Assembly (NCBI GenBank): GCA_041395745.1
Contig: JAWKZV010000002.1
Location: 660,013 to 724,012 of the forward strand
DNA length: 64,000 bases
Origin: Porticoccus sp041395745
Lineage (GTDB): Bacteria; Pseudomonadota; Gammaproteobacteria; Pseudomonadales; Porticoccaceae
Direction: 5' to 3'
The number at the start of each line of letters is the position of its first letter. Positions within the stretch are counted from its first letter, which is position 1. The notes below the pieces were generated by a model. It worked only from the letters and a program-made list of their open reading frames with translations, was not told the origin of the DNA and ran no database searches. This document shows, in pieces, positions 14,585-25,738 of the stretch. The translations under genes and the position numbers were made by a program.

Positions 14585-15552
14585 TGAATTCCTATCCCCC
14601 CAAGACTGGAGCTTGCACGTGGCTTTGCCACGTGCCTTTTTATCTCGCGATCCTGCTGCTGGCAGGTTGTGCCGCCACGCCTCAGACAGAGGCGCTGTTA
14701 TCCGGTAGAGAGGAAGGTGCTGTACTGGAACATGAACTGGTAGATGTGCCGTTCTTTCCCCAGGACGAATACCAGTGTGGTCCTGCAGCGCTGGCTACCG
14801 TGCTGGCTGACAGCGGTGTGGCTGTGACGCCGAAACAGCTGGTTTCCATGGTCTATGTGCCGGAAAGGAAGGGCAGTTTTCAGGTGGAAATGATGGCGGC
14901 AGCCAGGCGCCATGATCGCATTCCCTATCGGATTGAGCCCGAACTCAAGGCCGTCATGACAGAGGTGAAGGCGGGGCACCCGGTGCTGGTATTACAAAAC
15001 CTGGGCCTCGACTGGTATCCCCGCTGGCATTACGCGGTAGTGGTGGGCTATGACGTGGCGAGTGGCGACTTTATTCTTCGCTCCGGAGACATTAAGCGCC
15101 GTGTCACCGCCTTTAAGGCATTTGAGAACACCTGGGGGCGCAGTCAGTTCTGGGGTTTCGTCTTGTTAAAGCCCGGTGAGCTGCCTGCGTCCGGAAGGGA
15201 AAAGGACTATTTCCTGGCGGTTTCCGAATATGCCGAACAGGGAACGGAAGAGCATGTGTATGCTGCCATGGCGGCGGGTCTGGAGCGTTGGCCGGAAAGC
15301 AAATATTTACTCATGGGGGTCGGCAACCATTACGCCCGCAACCAGGAACTGGAACATGCGGTGATGGCCTACGAAAAAGTGCTTGAAGTGGAACCGGATT
15401 ATGCTCCGGCCCACAACAATCTCGCTTGGGTTCTGGGTGAGCAGGGCAATTATGCCGCTGCCAGGCTGCACGCCGAGAAAGCGGTCGAGCTCGGTGGCCC
15501 CTATCTCGAACAATACCGCCTGACCCTGTCTGAACTGGAAAAGGTGCGCTAA
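14584..15552 (+). CDS. PA2778-type C39-family peptidase lipoprotein with TPR tail
   Basis: A 322-residue lipoprotein (lipobox LLAGC, about residues 26-30). The C39-like papain-fold domain has the catalytic cysteine in YQCGPAALATVL near residue 66 and the histidine in RWHYAVVVGYD near residue 152. At least one and probably two TPR repeats follow (EHAVMAYEKVLEVEPDYAPAH, AARLHAEKAVELGG). C39 domains cleave leader peptides, but lipoprotein versions like this are uncharacterised. It is translationally coupled to the upstream PA2779-type gene. Confidence is high in the family, low in the substrate. Confidence 0.87.
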   Translation: MNSYPPKTGACTWLCHVPFYLAILLLAGCAATPQTEALLSGREEGAVLEHELVDVPFFPQDEYQCGPAALATVLADSGVAVTPKQLVSMVYVPERKGSFQVEMMAAARRHDRIPYRIEPELKAVMTEVKAGHPVLVLQNLGLDWYPRWHYAVVVGYDVASGDFILRSGDIKRRVTAFKAFENTWGRSQFWGFVLLKPGELPASGREKDYFLAVSEYAEQGTEEHVYAAMAAGLERWPESKYLLMGVGNHYARNQELEHAVMAYEKVLEVEPDYAPAHNNLAWVLGEQGNYAAARLHAEKAVELGGPYLEQYRLTLSELEKVR

Positions 15553-15657
15553 CCCGGTTGTGGGGGCACTTTTGCCGGGGCTTATTTACTGGGGCTTACT
15601 TTATTGGTGCTTAAGGACAACAAAAGAATTCAATTCCTATAGAGAAGGAAAAAGACA

Positions 15658-16182
15658 ATGAACAGCAAAATTGAAAAACTTAAACCGTTCCTGCTGGTGA
15701 CAGTGTTGACCGCGATGATCGCCGGTTGCGACAGCCGCGGCGAGATACTTGGAGAAACGGTCGCTGAAGCCACAGAAGCTGTTGAAAATGTCGAGGCGGC
15801 CGAAGCCTCCACTGTGCCGGAACCTGCACCAGAACCGGCACCCCCAGCCTGTCAGGACTGTGGTCGGGTTGTCTCAATTACCCCGGTGAATGTCCAGGGG
15901 GCCGGGAGTGGTGTGGGCGCTGTGGCGGGAGCCGTGGTCGGCGGATTGTTGGGTAATCAGGTGGGTGGCGGCAGTGGCAAAAAAGTCGCCACGGTGGTCG
16001 GTGCCGTAGGTGGTGCTTTTGCTGGTAATGAAGTCGAAAAACGCACCAAACAACAGACTTATTACGATGTGTTGGTACAGCTCGATGTCGGTGGTACCCG
16101 CACGGTGTCTGTCAATGATGCCCAGTACCTCAGCCCGGGTACCCCGGTCCGGGTTTCGGGCAACAACCTGGAGCTGTTGTAA
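15658..16182 (+). CDS. Glycine-zipper 2TM-domain lipoprotein
   Basis: A 174-residue lipoprotein with signal peptide and lipobox MIAGC (cysteine about residue 24). A low-complexity Ala/Glu/Pro linker follows (TVPEPAPEPAPPAC). Then comes a glycine-zipper hairpin (GAVAGAVVGGLLGNQVGGG and VATVVGAVGGAFAGNEVEK, about residues 84-125) and a small C-terminal beta domain (YYDVLVQLDVGGTRTVSV). This is the SlyB/17-kDa-antigen type of outer-membrane lipoprotein, thought to sit in the envelope and respond to stress. The ATG follows agaaggaaaaagaca. It is 105 bases after the C39 gene with no terminator seen, so it might share the sigma54 transcript, but this is uncertain. Confidence 0.86.
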   Translation: MNSKIEKLKPFLLVTVLTAMIAGCDSRGEILGETVAEATEAVENVEAAEASTVPEPAPEPAPPACQDCGRVVSITPVNVQGAGSGVGAVAGAVVGGLLGNQVGGGSGKKVATVVGAVGGAFAGNEVEKRTKQQTYYDVLVQLDVGGTRTVSVNDAQYLSPGTPVRVSGNNLELL

Positions 16183-16211
16183 GAAGGTTTGAGAATTGGG
16201 TGGCTGGGCTG

Positions 16212-16712
16212 CTATTTAATGATCGCTGTAGTAATGGCAGCCACCACCTGATCGGGGGTATCCAGGTCTCCGGGCACGGTGATATCCGCATAGCGACGGT
16301 ACAGCGCGGTGCGCTCGGCGAACAGTTCCTCGAAACTCTGGTCCGGGCGGCGGGCGATGCCGCGGGTATCGTAGTCGCGGATGCGCTGTCGCAAAACGGT
16401 TAAGGGTGTGTCCAGATAGACGATGGTGCCATTGTTTGCGAGGTGCTCCATGGCCACTTCGCTGTACACGGCACTGCCGCCTGTGGCGATCACCAGGTTG
16501 CGACCGAGGATATCGGTGAGCACCTGTTCCTCGATCTGGCGCAGGTGCAGGTAGTCGTTCTCGTCCATGATCTGTTGCAGGGTTTTGCCCTCGCGCACCT
16601 GGATCAGGATGTCGGAGTCCACGAAGTCCTTGCCCAGCGTCTTGGCCAGCAGCAGGCCGACGGTGCTCTTGCCGGTGCCCGGCATGCCGATCAGCACGAT
16701 ATTGTCTTTCAT
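16212..16712 (-). CDS. Shikimate kinase-family protein
   Basis: A 166-residue P-loop kinase. It has Walker A GMPGTGKST at residues 9-17, the substrate-binding aspartate in DFVDSDILI, the ATGGSAVYS segment where classic AroK/AroL have GGG, and the lid arginine region DTRGIARRPDQ. The family phosphorylates shikimate with ATP in chorismate synthesis. It is not in the usual aroK-aroB setting, so it is probably a second, AroL-like enzyme or a relative with altered substrate. It lies 13 bases downstream of a LysR gene on the same strand and is convergent with the glycine-zipper gene. Confidence 0.8.
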   Translation of the reverse strand: MKDNIVLIGMPGTGKSTVGLLLAKTLGKDFVDSDILIQVREGKTLQQIMDENDYLHLRQIEEQVLTDILGRNLVIATGGSAVYSEVAMEHLANNGTIVYLDTPLTVLRQRIRDYDTRGIARRPDQSFEELFAERTALYRRYADITVPGDLDTPDQVVAAITTAIIK

Positions 16713-16725
16713 ATTGAATGCCTTG

Positions 16726-17574
16726 TCAGAGGGATGCCTTGACGAAGTCCATCAGCCTGGCAATGGCTTCACCGGGCTCGGGACTCTGGTCGATCAGGCT
16801 GATGCCCACTTTCCCCAGTCTGGGCAGTTTCTCGGTGGGTTTCAACACGCGCAGGTTTTCCGGCACGGTGCTGCGGGCCAGTACCGTGACCCCCAGTCCC
16901 TCCTGAATAGCAGCCTGAATGCCGGTGAGGTCGGGAATGGTGTAGACGATGCGCCAGTCCCGCTGGCTTTCCTTCAGACATTCAATACCGCGCTTGCGGT
17001 AGATGCAGCCGTCCGGAGCAGCGATCAGCGGCAGTGGCGATTGCAGGTGAGCATCGTGATCGCCGCTGGTGACCCAGACCAGTTCATCTTCTTTCACCAG
17101 GTTGTGGCCCGCCGTGGCGGGGTCGTCATGCAGCGCCAGGATCAGGTCGTAACTGCGCCGCCCTACTTCCGACAGCAGTTGCTTGCTGAGCGCGCAGGTG
17201 ACTTCCAGGGTGACGTTGGGATAGGCCTGTGCGAAGCGACCGACGATCTTGGGCAGCAGGGTGGTGGCGAACTCGCTGGGGATGCCGAAGTGAATTTTGC
17301 CGCTCACAGTGGTCTTGCTGAATTGAGCCACAGCCTCATCGTTGAGCGCCAGAATCTGGCGTGCGTAACGGAACAGCAATTGTCCCGCACGGCTCAGTTC
17401 CAGCTGTTGCCCACTGCGTATCAGCAGGGTCTGTCCGAGCAATTGTTCAAGGCGCTTGATTTGCAGGCTGACCGCAGGTTGCGAGCGCCCCAGCCAGTCG
17501 GCCGCCTGAGTAAACCCCCCCAGTTCGACAACAGTGACAAAGGCGCGCAGCAGGTCTGTGGGCAGGTTTTTCAT
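16726..17574 (-). CDS. LysR-family transcriptional regulator next to gcvT
   Basis: A 282-residue LysR regulator. The DNA-binding domain occupies residues 1-62 (LLRAFVTVVELGGFTQAADW, SQPAVSLQIKRLEQLLGQTL) and the co-inducer domain follows (IHFGIPSEFATTLLPKIV). It is divergent from gcvT across 115 bases, but the downstream gene on its own strand is a shikimate kinase. A role in glycine cleavage control (GcvA-like) is possible from position only. GcvA itself begins differently, so I do not use the symbol. Effector unknown. Confidence 0.88.
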   Translation of the reverse strand: MKNLPTDLLRAFVTVVELGGFTQAADWLGRSQPAVSLQIKRLEQLLGQTLLIRSGQQLELSRAGQLLFRYARQILALNDEAVAQFSKTTVSGKIHFGIPSEFATTLLPKIVGRFAQAYPNVTLEVTCALSKQLLSEVGRRSYDLILALHDDPATAGHNLVKEDELVWVTSGDHDAHLQSPLPLIAAPDGCIYRKRGIECLKESQRDWRIVYTIPDLTGIQAAIQEGLGVTVLARSTVPENLRVLKPTEKLPRLGKVGISLIDQSPEPGEAIARLMDFVKASL

Positions 17575-17689
17575 GACATTGATGCTATTAACAAATGTAA
17601 TAGATGGATTTTAACTATTAATTTCACCAATTTCAGCCGGGCCGCTAACATGGGCGCCTTTATCCTGTTGCGACCACTGGCGGAATCCC

Positions 17690-18814
17690 ATGACAGACCT
17701 CAGTTCTGACCTGAAAATCACCCCACTTAATGAGCTGCACCTGGAGTTGGGTGCCCGGATGGTGCCCTTTGCCGGTTACGAGATGCCGGTGCAATATCCC
17801 GACGGCATCATGACAGAGCACCTGCACACTCGCACCGCCGCAGGGTTGTTTGATGTTTCCCATATGGGCCAGGTGGTGATCAGTGGCGCCGGGGTGGCCA
17901 AGGCACTGGAAGCGCTGGTGCCGGTGGAGCTGGAAAGCCTGCCCATCAATCGCCAGACCTATGCCCTGTTCACCAATGATGAAGGCGGCATCCTCGACGA
18001 CCTGATGATCGCCCGTTGGGCGGAAGATACTTTCTTCCTCGTGGTCAACGCGGCCTGTAAGGAACAGGACCTGGCACACCTGCAGGCCAACCTGTCCGGT
18101 TTCGATATCAACTACCTCGATGGTCGCGGCCTACTGGCCCTGCAGGGACCGGCTGCCGCCGAGGTGATGTCACAGATCGCACCGGCGGCCTGTGAACTGA
18201 TTTTTATGAACGGCTGCCATGTGACCATCGACGGCGCCGACTGCTACATCACCCGCTCCGGTTACACCGGCGAGGACGGCTTTGAAATTTCCGTGCCCGC
18301 CGGGGCTGCTGAACCCCTGGCCCGCAAACTGCTGTCTTTCGAACAGGTCAACGCCATCGGTCTCGGCGCCCGTGACTCCCTGCGTCTGGAAGCGGGACTC
18401 TGTCTGTACGGCCACGATCTGGACACTACTACCACCCCGATCCAGGCAGCGCTGCTGTGGAGCATCAGCAAATCCCGCCGCCCCGACGGCGAGAAAGCGG
18501 GCGGTTTCCCCGGCGCCGAGGTGATCTTCGGGGAAATCGCCGAGGGTGTATCCCGCAAGCGGGTAGGGTTGGCAATTGAAGGCCGCGCACCGGTGCGCGA
18601 AGGCGCCGAGATCGTCAATGAGGCCGGTGAGCAGGTGGGTGTGGTGACCAGTGGCGGTTTTGGCCCAACCCTGGAGGCGCCCCTGGCCATGGGCTATGTG
18701 CAGGCAGAATACGCCGCTGTGGGCACCGCCCTGAGCGCTCTAGTACGTGGCAAGCCGCGCCCGGTGACAGTGGCGAAGATGCCTTTCGTAGCACAACGCT
18801 ACTATCGTGGCTGA
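17690..18814 (+). CDS. gcvT: Aminomethyltransferase, glycine cleavage T protein
   Basis: The T protein of the glycine cleavage system, 374 residues. It transfers the methylene unit from aminomethyl-lipoyl H protein to tetrahydrofolate and releases ammonia. Signatures include MVPFAGYEMPVQY at the start, AGLFDVSHMGQV, YTGEDGFEISVP, and IGLGARDSLRLEAGLCLYGHDLD. The C-terminal barrel (GVVTSGGFGPTLEAPLAMGYV) is complete. The ATG overlaps no other gene. No glycine riboswitch is visible in the 115 bases upstream. gcvP follows after 50 bases; gcvH, usually between them, is absent. Confidence 0.95.
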   Translation: MTDLSSDLKITPLNELHLELGARMVPFAGYEMPVQYPDGIMTEHLHTRTAAGLFDVSHMGQVVISGAGVAKALEALVPVELESLPINRQTYALFTNDEGGILDDLMIARWAEDTFFLVVNAACKEQDLAHLQANLSGFDINYLDGRGLLALQGPAAAEVMSQIAPAACELIFMNGCHVTIDGADCYITRSGYTGEDGFEISVPAGAAEPLARKLLSFEQVNAIGLGARDSLRLEAGLCLYGHDLDTTTTPIQAALLWSISKSRRPDGEKAGGFPGAEVIFGEIAEGVSRKRVGLAIEGRAPVREGAEIVNEAGEQVGVVTSGGFGPTLEAPLAMGYVQAEYAAVGTALSALVRGKPRPVTVAKMPFVAQRYYRG

Positions 18815-18864
18815 TCGACCATTTAAAAGACTTTAAACCCGCTTATTCCTAGAGACGTGAATCC

Positions 18865-21717
<2,853 letters not shown>

Positions 21718-21740
21718 TTCATATCCTGTTCCTGACGTAG

Positions 21741-21771
21741 AAAAGCCCCCGAAGTGATTCGGGGGCTTTTT
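21741..21771 (+). terminator. Rho-independent terminator of gcvTP
   Basis: Stem agcccccgaa-gtga-ttcgggggct followed by T5, 24 bases after the gcvP stop. Confidence 0.92.
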
Positions 21772-21835
21772 GCTTATGGGGGCTTGTACCTGTTAGGGGA
21801 TTGGTCGATGCTCGTCGTCTCAAAGTTAGAGAGGG

Positions 21836-22369
21836 ATGATCTTGAAGTGCTATCCACGATTGCTTTGGTTGTCGATACTGCTCCTTCTTTCCGGTTGCCT
21901 GGGGATGCCGGATGGGGTGGAACCTGTCGAGGACTTTGACCGCGATGCCTATCTGGGCACCTGGTATGAAATTGCCCGCCTGGATCACTCTTTCGAACGG
22001 GGATTGTCCCGTGTGACTGCCGAATACAGCCTGCGGGATGACGGAGGTATCCGGGTGATCAATCGCGGCTACGATGCTGAAAAAGGTGAGTGGAAGTCTG
22101 CGGAGGGTAGGGCGTATTTCACCGGCGATGCCGGGATTGGGCATCTCAAGGTGTCTTTTTTCGGCCCGTTCTACAGTTCGTATGTGGTATTCGAGCTTGA
22201 CCACGAAAATTATCAATATGCCTTTGTGTCCGGTTTCAGCCGTGATTACCTGTGGTTGTTGAGCAGGACTCCGACAGTAGAGCCCAAGGTGCTTGAACAC
22301 TTTCTCAAGACCACAGCCAGTCTGGGATTCGATACGGCTTCACTGATCTATGTCAGCCAGGAGCAGTAG
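21836..22369 (+). CDS. blc: Bacterial lipocalin (Blc-type outer-membrane lipoprotein)
   Basis: A 177-residue lipoprotein with signal peptide and lipobox LLSGC (cysteine about residue 21). The lipocalin barrel carries the hallmark GTWYEIARLDHSFERGL near residue 42 and continues to the C-terminal helix (PTVEPKVLEHFLKTTASLGF). Blc-type proteins bind fatty acids and lysophospholipids at the outer membrane. The chosen ATG directly follows gagagg, which is tight spacing; a TTG two codons later is an alternative that leaves the signal peptide intact. It appears to be a single-gene unit. Confidence 0.92.
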   Translation: MILKCYPRLLWLSILLLLSGCLGMPDGVEPVEDFDRDAYLGTWYEIARLDHSFERGLSRVTAEYSLRDDGGIRVINRGYDAEKGEWKSAEGRAYFTGDAGIGHLKVSFFGPFYSSYVVFELDHENYQYAFVSGFSRDYLWLLSRTPTVEPKVLEHFLKTTASLGFDTASLIYVSQEQ

Positions 22370-22499
22370 CCGGATTCATCTGATCTTTACAGAAATAATC
22401 CATGGGGAAATCAGTCGGAACCCTGACGGGGGAAGGCGTCTAATTAGATTCGGACGTTTTCAGCCTACATCAGAATAAGTGGGCGTGCAGGAGGAAGGT

Positions 22500-23546
22500 A
22501 TGGCAAGGAAAACCTGGCAGCAGCTGTTGGGCACGGAGTTGCCGATTATTCAGGCCCCGATGGCTGGGGTTCAGGGCAGTGCATTGGCGGTGGCTGTGTC
22601 CAATGCCGGAGGTTTGGGTTCACTTCCCTGCGGCATGCTGACGTCCGATTCCCTTCGCGCGGAGCTGTCGCAGATCCGGACCCAGACAGAACGACCTTTC
22701 AACGTTAACTTTTTCTGCCATTCCCAGCCTCAGCCCGATCCTGAACGTGAAGCCGGCTGGCTCAGACTGTTGGCGCCCTATTACCGCGAGGCGGGGATTG
22801 ATCCCGGTGAGCGCCCAGTTGCTCCCAGCCGCACTCCGTTTGGCCCGGAGGCGGCGGAAGTTCTCGAGCAGTTCCGGCCGCCGGTGGTGAGTTTTCATTT
22901 CGGTTTGCCATCCCCTGAATTGCTGGTGCGGGTAAAAGGCTGGGGAGCCAGGGTGCTGGCTTCCGCCACGACGGTTGCAGAGGCTGTCTGGCTGGAATCT
23001 CACGGCGCTGACGGCATCATTGCCCAGGGGCTGGAAGCTGGTGGTCACCGGGGTATGTTTCTGTCGGATGATCTCACCTGTCAAATGGGGACTTTTGCGC
23101 TGCTGCCACAAGTGGTGGCCGCAGTAAAAGTCCCGGTGATTGCCGCTGGGGGCATCGCCGATGCCCACGGCGTTGCCGCCGCCATGGAACTGGGTGCGAC
23201 GGCCGTCCAGGTCGGCACCGCCTACCTGTTATGCCGGGAGGCGACAACCAGTGCCATCCATCGGCAACTGTTGCAGTCAGATGCTGGTCGCCACACGGCC
23301 ATTACCAACCTGTTCAGTGGCCGTCCGGCACGGGGGATCGTCAACCGGTTGATGCGGGATATGGGTGTGCTCGACCGCAGGGTGCCGGAATTCCCTCTGG
23401 CGTCTGCCGGTCTTGTACCCCTGCGGGCCTGGGCCGAGAGCCAAGGCAAGGGAGACTTTTCTCCCTTGTGGGCAGGGCAGAATGTCAGCGGCTGCCGGGA
23501 AACCGGTGCTGCTGACCTGACCCGGGATTTGGCAAGGTTCTGCTGA
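22500..23546 (+). CDS. NAD(P)H-dependent flavin oxidoreductase / nitronate monooxygenase family
   Basis: A 348-residue FMN-dependent TIM-barrel enzyme. It starts with TELPIIQAPMAGVQGSALAVAV and SNAGGLGSLPCGM. It has GLEAGGHRG with the catalytic/FMN-phosphate region, and PVIAAGGIADAHGVAAAMELGATAVQVGTAYL as the second phosphate-binding part. The family oxidises alkyl nitronates such as propionate 3-nitronate or acts as a quinone reductase. The ATG at 22500 is preceded by aggagg at ideal spacing, which decides against an upstream in-frame GTG at 22479. nhaA follows after a structured leader. Confidence 0.9.
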   Translation: MARKTWQQLLGTELPIIQAPMAGVQGSALAVAVSNAGGLGSLPCGMLTSDSLRAELSQIRTQTERPFNVNFFCHSQPQPDPEREAGWLRLLAPYYREAGIDPGERPVAPSRTPFGPEAAEVLEQFRPPVVSFHFGLPSPELLVRVKGWGARVLASATTVAEAVWLESHGADGIIAQGLEAGGHRGMFLSDDLTCQMGTFALLPQVVAAVKVPVIAAGGIADAHGVAAAMELGATAVQVGTAYLLCREATTSAIHRQLLQSDAGRHTAITNLFSGRPARGIVNRLMRDMGVLDRRVPEFPLASAGLVPLRAWAESQGKGDFSPLWAGQNVSGCRETGAADLTRDLARFC

Positions 23547-23548
23547 TT

Positions 23549-23647
23549 CAGTGGGCGGCGCTGCGTTGGGAGTCATCGCCGTGGCCAGGAAAATTTGCTA
23601 ACGTCGCCATTGTGCCCACTGCGAAGTCCTTCTCCTGCGTGGAGGGG
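23549..23647 (+). ncRNA. Structured 5' leader upstream of nhaA
   Basis: Two predicted RNA stems lie between the preceding stop codon and nhaA. Arms cagtgggc (23549-23556) and gcccactg (23614-23621) pair perfectly and continue as ggcg (23557-23560) with cgcc (23605-23608), leaving a small bulge and a 44-base central part. A second hairpin, cttctcc-tgcgt-ggagggg (23629-23647, two G-U pairs), follows 7 bases later. The ribosome site aaggag is 22 bases beyond. Some antiporter genes carry ion-responsive leaders (DUF1646 and nhaA-I/II motifs); I cannot match this one to them by eye. Confidence 0.5.
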
Positions 23648-23680
23648 CAACTGGGGTAATTTCAGGATTAAGGAGTGACG

Positions 23681-24862
23681 ATGAAAGACGCCAACGAGTC
23701 GGTAATAGCGCGATTTCTGAGGCTGGAATCTGCCGGCGGCATTGTGCTGATGGCCGCGGCAGTGGTGGCGATGATCTGCGCCAATACACCGCTGCAAACC
23801 TACTACGCGCTGCTGCTGGATACGCCGGTGGCTGTGAGTATCGGTGAGCTGGCGGTCGCCAAGCCATTGTTGCTGTGGATTAACGACGGGTTGATGACGA
23901 TCTTTTTCTTTCTGGTCGGGCTGGAACTGAAGCGCGAATTGCTGGAAGGCGAGCTTTCCGATGTGCGCAATATCATTTTGCCCGGTGTTGGCGCCGTCGG
24001 CGGAATGGCAATTCCCGCCCTGATCTACCTGATCTTCAACAACGAGAACCCCTTGGCGGTTCAGGGTTGGGCGATTCCCTCGGCTACGGATATTGCTTTT
24101 GCGCTCGGTGTTCTGTCTCTGCTTGGCTCCCGGGTGCCGGTTTCCATCAAGATATTCCTCACCTCACTGGCGATCTTTGACGACATCGGCGCCATCATCA
24201 TTATTGCCCTGTTTTATACGGCCAATATTTCCACCCTGGCGCTCGGTATCGTCCTGCTCTGTCTGCCGGTGCTGGTGTTTATGAACCGCTTTAATGTGGA
24301 GTCGAAAAGCCTGTACATCGCTGTTGGGTTGGTGATGTGGGTGGCCCTGCTCAAGTCCGGTGTTCACGCCACCCTGTCCGGGGTTCTGGTAGCCATGTTC
24401 ATCCCCCTGAGAACTGCTGATCCGGACGTTTCCCCGCTCAAGATCATGGAGCACGATCTCCATGCCCTGGTGGCCTTTTTTGTTCTGCCGGTATTTGCTT
24501 TTGCCAATTCCGGTATCGATCTCACCGGGCTGACCGTGGAACAAATGCTCCACCCTGTTCCCGTGGGCATCGCCCTGGGTCTATTCGTCGGCAAACAGAT
24601 TGGCGTGTTCGGATTCTGCTGGTTGGCGATCAAGATGAGTATCACCGGATTGCCTAGGGGAATGTCCTGGGGCTCGCTTTATGGCACCGCGGCACTCTGT
24701 GGCATCGGTTTCACCATGAGCCTGTTTATCGGTTCGCTGGCCTTTGAGGGAGCCGATGTCTCCCGCCTGTTTGACGAGCGATTGGGCATCATCATCGGTT
24801 CCCTGCTGTCTGGTGTGCTCGGCTATCTGATACTGCGGCGCTCTTTGCGGTCCTTTGAATAG
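23681..24862 (+). CDS. nhaA: Na+/H+ antiporter NhaA
   Basis: A 393-residue inner-membrane antiporter exchanging two protons for one sodium ion. The protein has about twelve hydrophobic segments. The ion-binding aspartate pair is D167-D168 in LAIFDDIGAIIIIALFY. The conserved GLELKRELLEGEL, AIPSATDIAFALGVLSLLG and ALCGIGFTMSLFIGSLAF segments are present. The start is the ATG at 23681, five bases after aggag; a GTG at 23675 overlaps the ribosome site and is unlikely. An Na+/pH homeostasis gene suits a marine host. It is convergent with rlmJ. Confidence 0.95.
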   Translation: MKDANESVIARFLRLESAGGIVLMAAAVVAMICANTPLQTYYALLLDTPVAVSIGELAVAKPLLLWINDGLMTIFFFLVGLELKRELLEGELSDVRNIILPGVGAVGGMAIPALIYLIFNNENPLAVQGWAIPSATDIAFALGVLSLLGSRVPVSIKIFLTSLAIFDDIGAIIIIALFYTANISTLALGIVLLCLPVLVFMNRFNVESKSLYIAVGLVMWVALLKSGVHATLSGVLVAMFIPLRTADPDVSPLKIMEHDLHALVAFFVLPVFAFANSGIDLTGLTVEQMLHPVPVGIALGLFVGKQIGVFGFCWLAIKMSITGLPRGMSWGSLYGTAALCGIGFTMSLFIGSLAFEGADVSRLFDERLGIIIGSLLSGVLGYLILRRSLRSFE

Positions 24863-24863
24863 T

Positions 24864-24914
24864 GCCGGGGCTATTCCCCCGACTATGCCCCGACTATGCC
24901 CCGGCTATTCCCCG
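24864..24914. repeat. Short imperfect tandem repeat at the nhaA-rlmJ junction
   Basis: Units of about 11 bases, ccccgactatg / ccccgactatg / ccccggctatt, lie between the two converging stop codons and run into the rlmJ end. Possibly replication slippage; no function proposed. Confidence 0.5.
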
Positions 24915-25738
24915 ACGAGAGTTTCGCAGCGGTGGAAACCGTCTGTTTTTTCCAGCGTGGCGAGCAGCTTTGGCAGCAATTGCTGCATCCAGCCGAACAG
25001 GGTCCAGGGTGGGTTGATGACAATCATGCCCGACCCTGTCATGCCCCGTTCCGGGCTATCCGCCTGAATCGACAGTTCAAATAACTGGATGGAGCGGATA
25101 CCGCTGTTGACCAATTGCCGCTCCAGGGTATCGATCCGTGATCGCTCCACCACCGGGTACCAGAGGGCGTAGACGCCGTTGGCAAATTTGCGGTGGGCTT
25201 TGCCGAGGAACTCCACCACTTTCTGGTAATCGCTCTTCACTTCATAAGACGGGTCCATCAGTACCAGCCCCCGTTTGGCGGTGGGCGGCAGATGGGCCAG
25301 CAAACCCTTGAAGCCATCGCCGGAGTCACAGCGGATATGACGGTCGGCTGCCATCAGTCGTTCCAGCGAGGCAAAATCCGCCGGATGAGCCTCGTAGAGC
25401 CAGGCACGATCTTTTTCCCGCAGGTACTGTTGGGCCAGCCATGGTGAGCCTGGATAGCAGTTTAGGCGCTCCCCACCATTGGCCCGCTGGACCAGTGACA
25501 GGTAACGGGACAGCTCCGGGAAATCTTCAGCGGACAATCGTGCGATGCCGCCCTGATATTCGGCAGTCTTGCCGGCCTGGGGGGAATCGAGTCGATACAT
25601 ACCGGCACCAGCATGGGTGTCGATGTATTCTAAGGGTTTGTTCTTGCGGGTCAGGTAGTCCAGCAACTCCACCAGTACGATGTGTTTCAGCACATCCGCG
25701 AAATTGCCCGCGTGAAAACCGTGGCGATAACTCAACAT
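24905..25738 (-). CDS. rlmJ: 23S rRNA (adenine-2030-N6) methyltransferase RlmJ
   Basis: A 277-residue SAM-dependent methyltransferase that N6-methylates A2030 of 23S rRNA. It opens with MLSYRHGFHAGNFADVLKH, the RlmJ hallmark, followed by the SAM-binding IDTHAGAGMY. The catalytic motif IV reads DPSYEVKSDYQ, the DPPY-type motif of N6-adenine methyltransferases with Ser in place of the second Pro. The length agrees with E. coli RlmJ (280). It is a single gene, convergent with nhaA. Confidence 0.95.
   Translation of the reverse strand: MLSYRHGFHAGNFADVLKHIVLVELLDYLTRKNKPLEYIDTHAGAGMYRLDSPQAGKTAEYQGGIARLSAEDFPELSRYLSLVQRANGGERLNCYPGSPWLAQQYLREKDRAWLYEAHPADFASLERLMAADRHIRCDSGDGFKGLLAHLPPTAKRGLVLMDPSYEVKSDYQKVVEFLGKAHRKFANGVYALWYPVVERSRIDTLERQLVNSGIRSIQLFELSIQADSPERGMTGSGMIVINPPWTLFGWMQQLLPKLLATLEKTDGFHRCETLVGE

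Noticed and set aside
17575..17689. Glycine riboswitch before gcvT
   Set aside because: Only 115 bases shared with a divergent LysR gene, and no glycine aptamer-like paired domains.
24864..24914. CRISPR-like repeats
   Set aside because: Units are about 11 bases, contiguous and without spacers; a short tandem repeat only.
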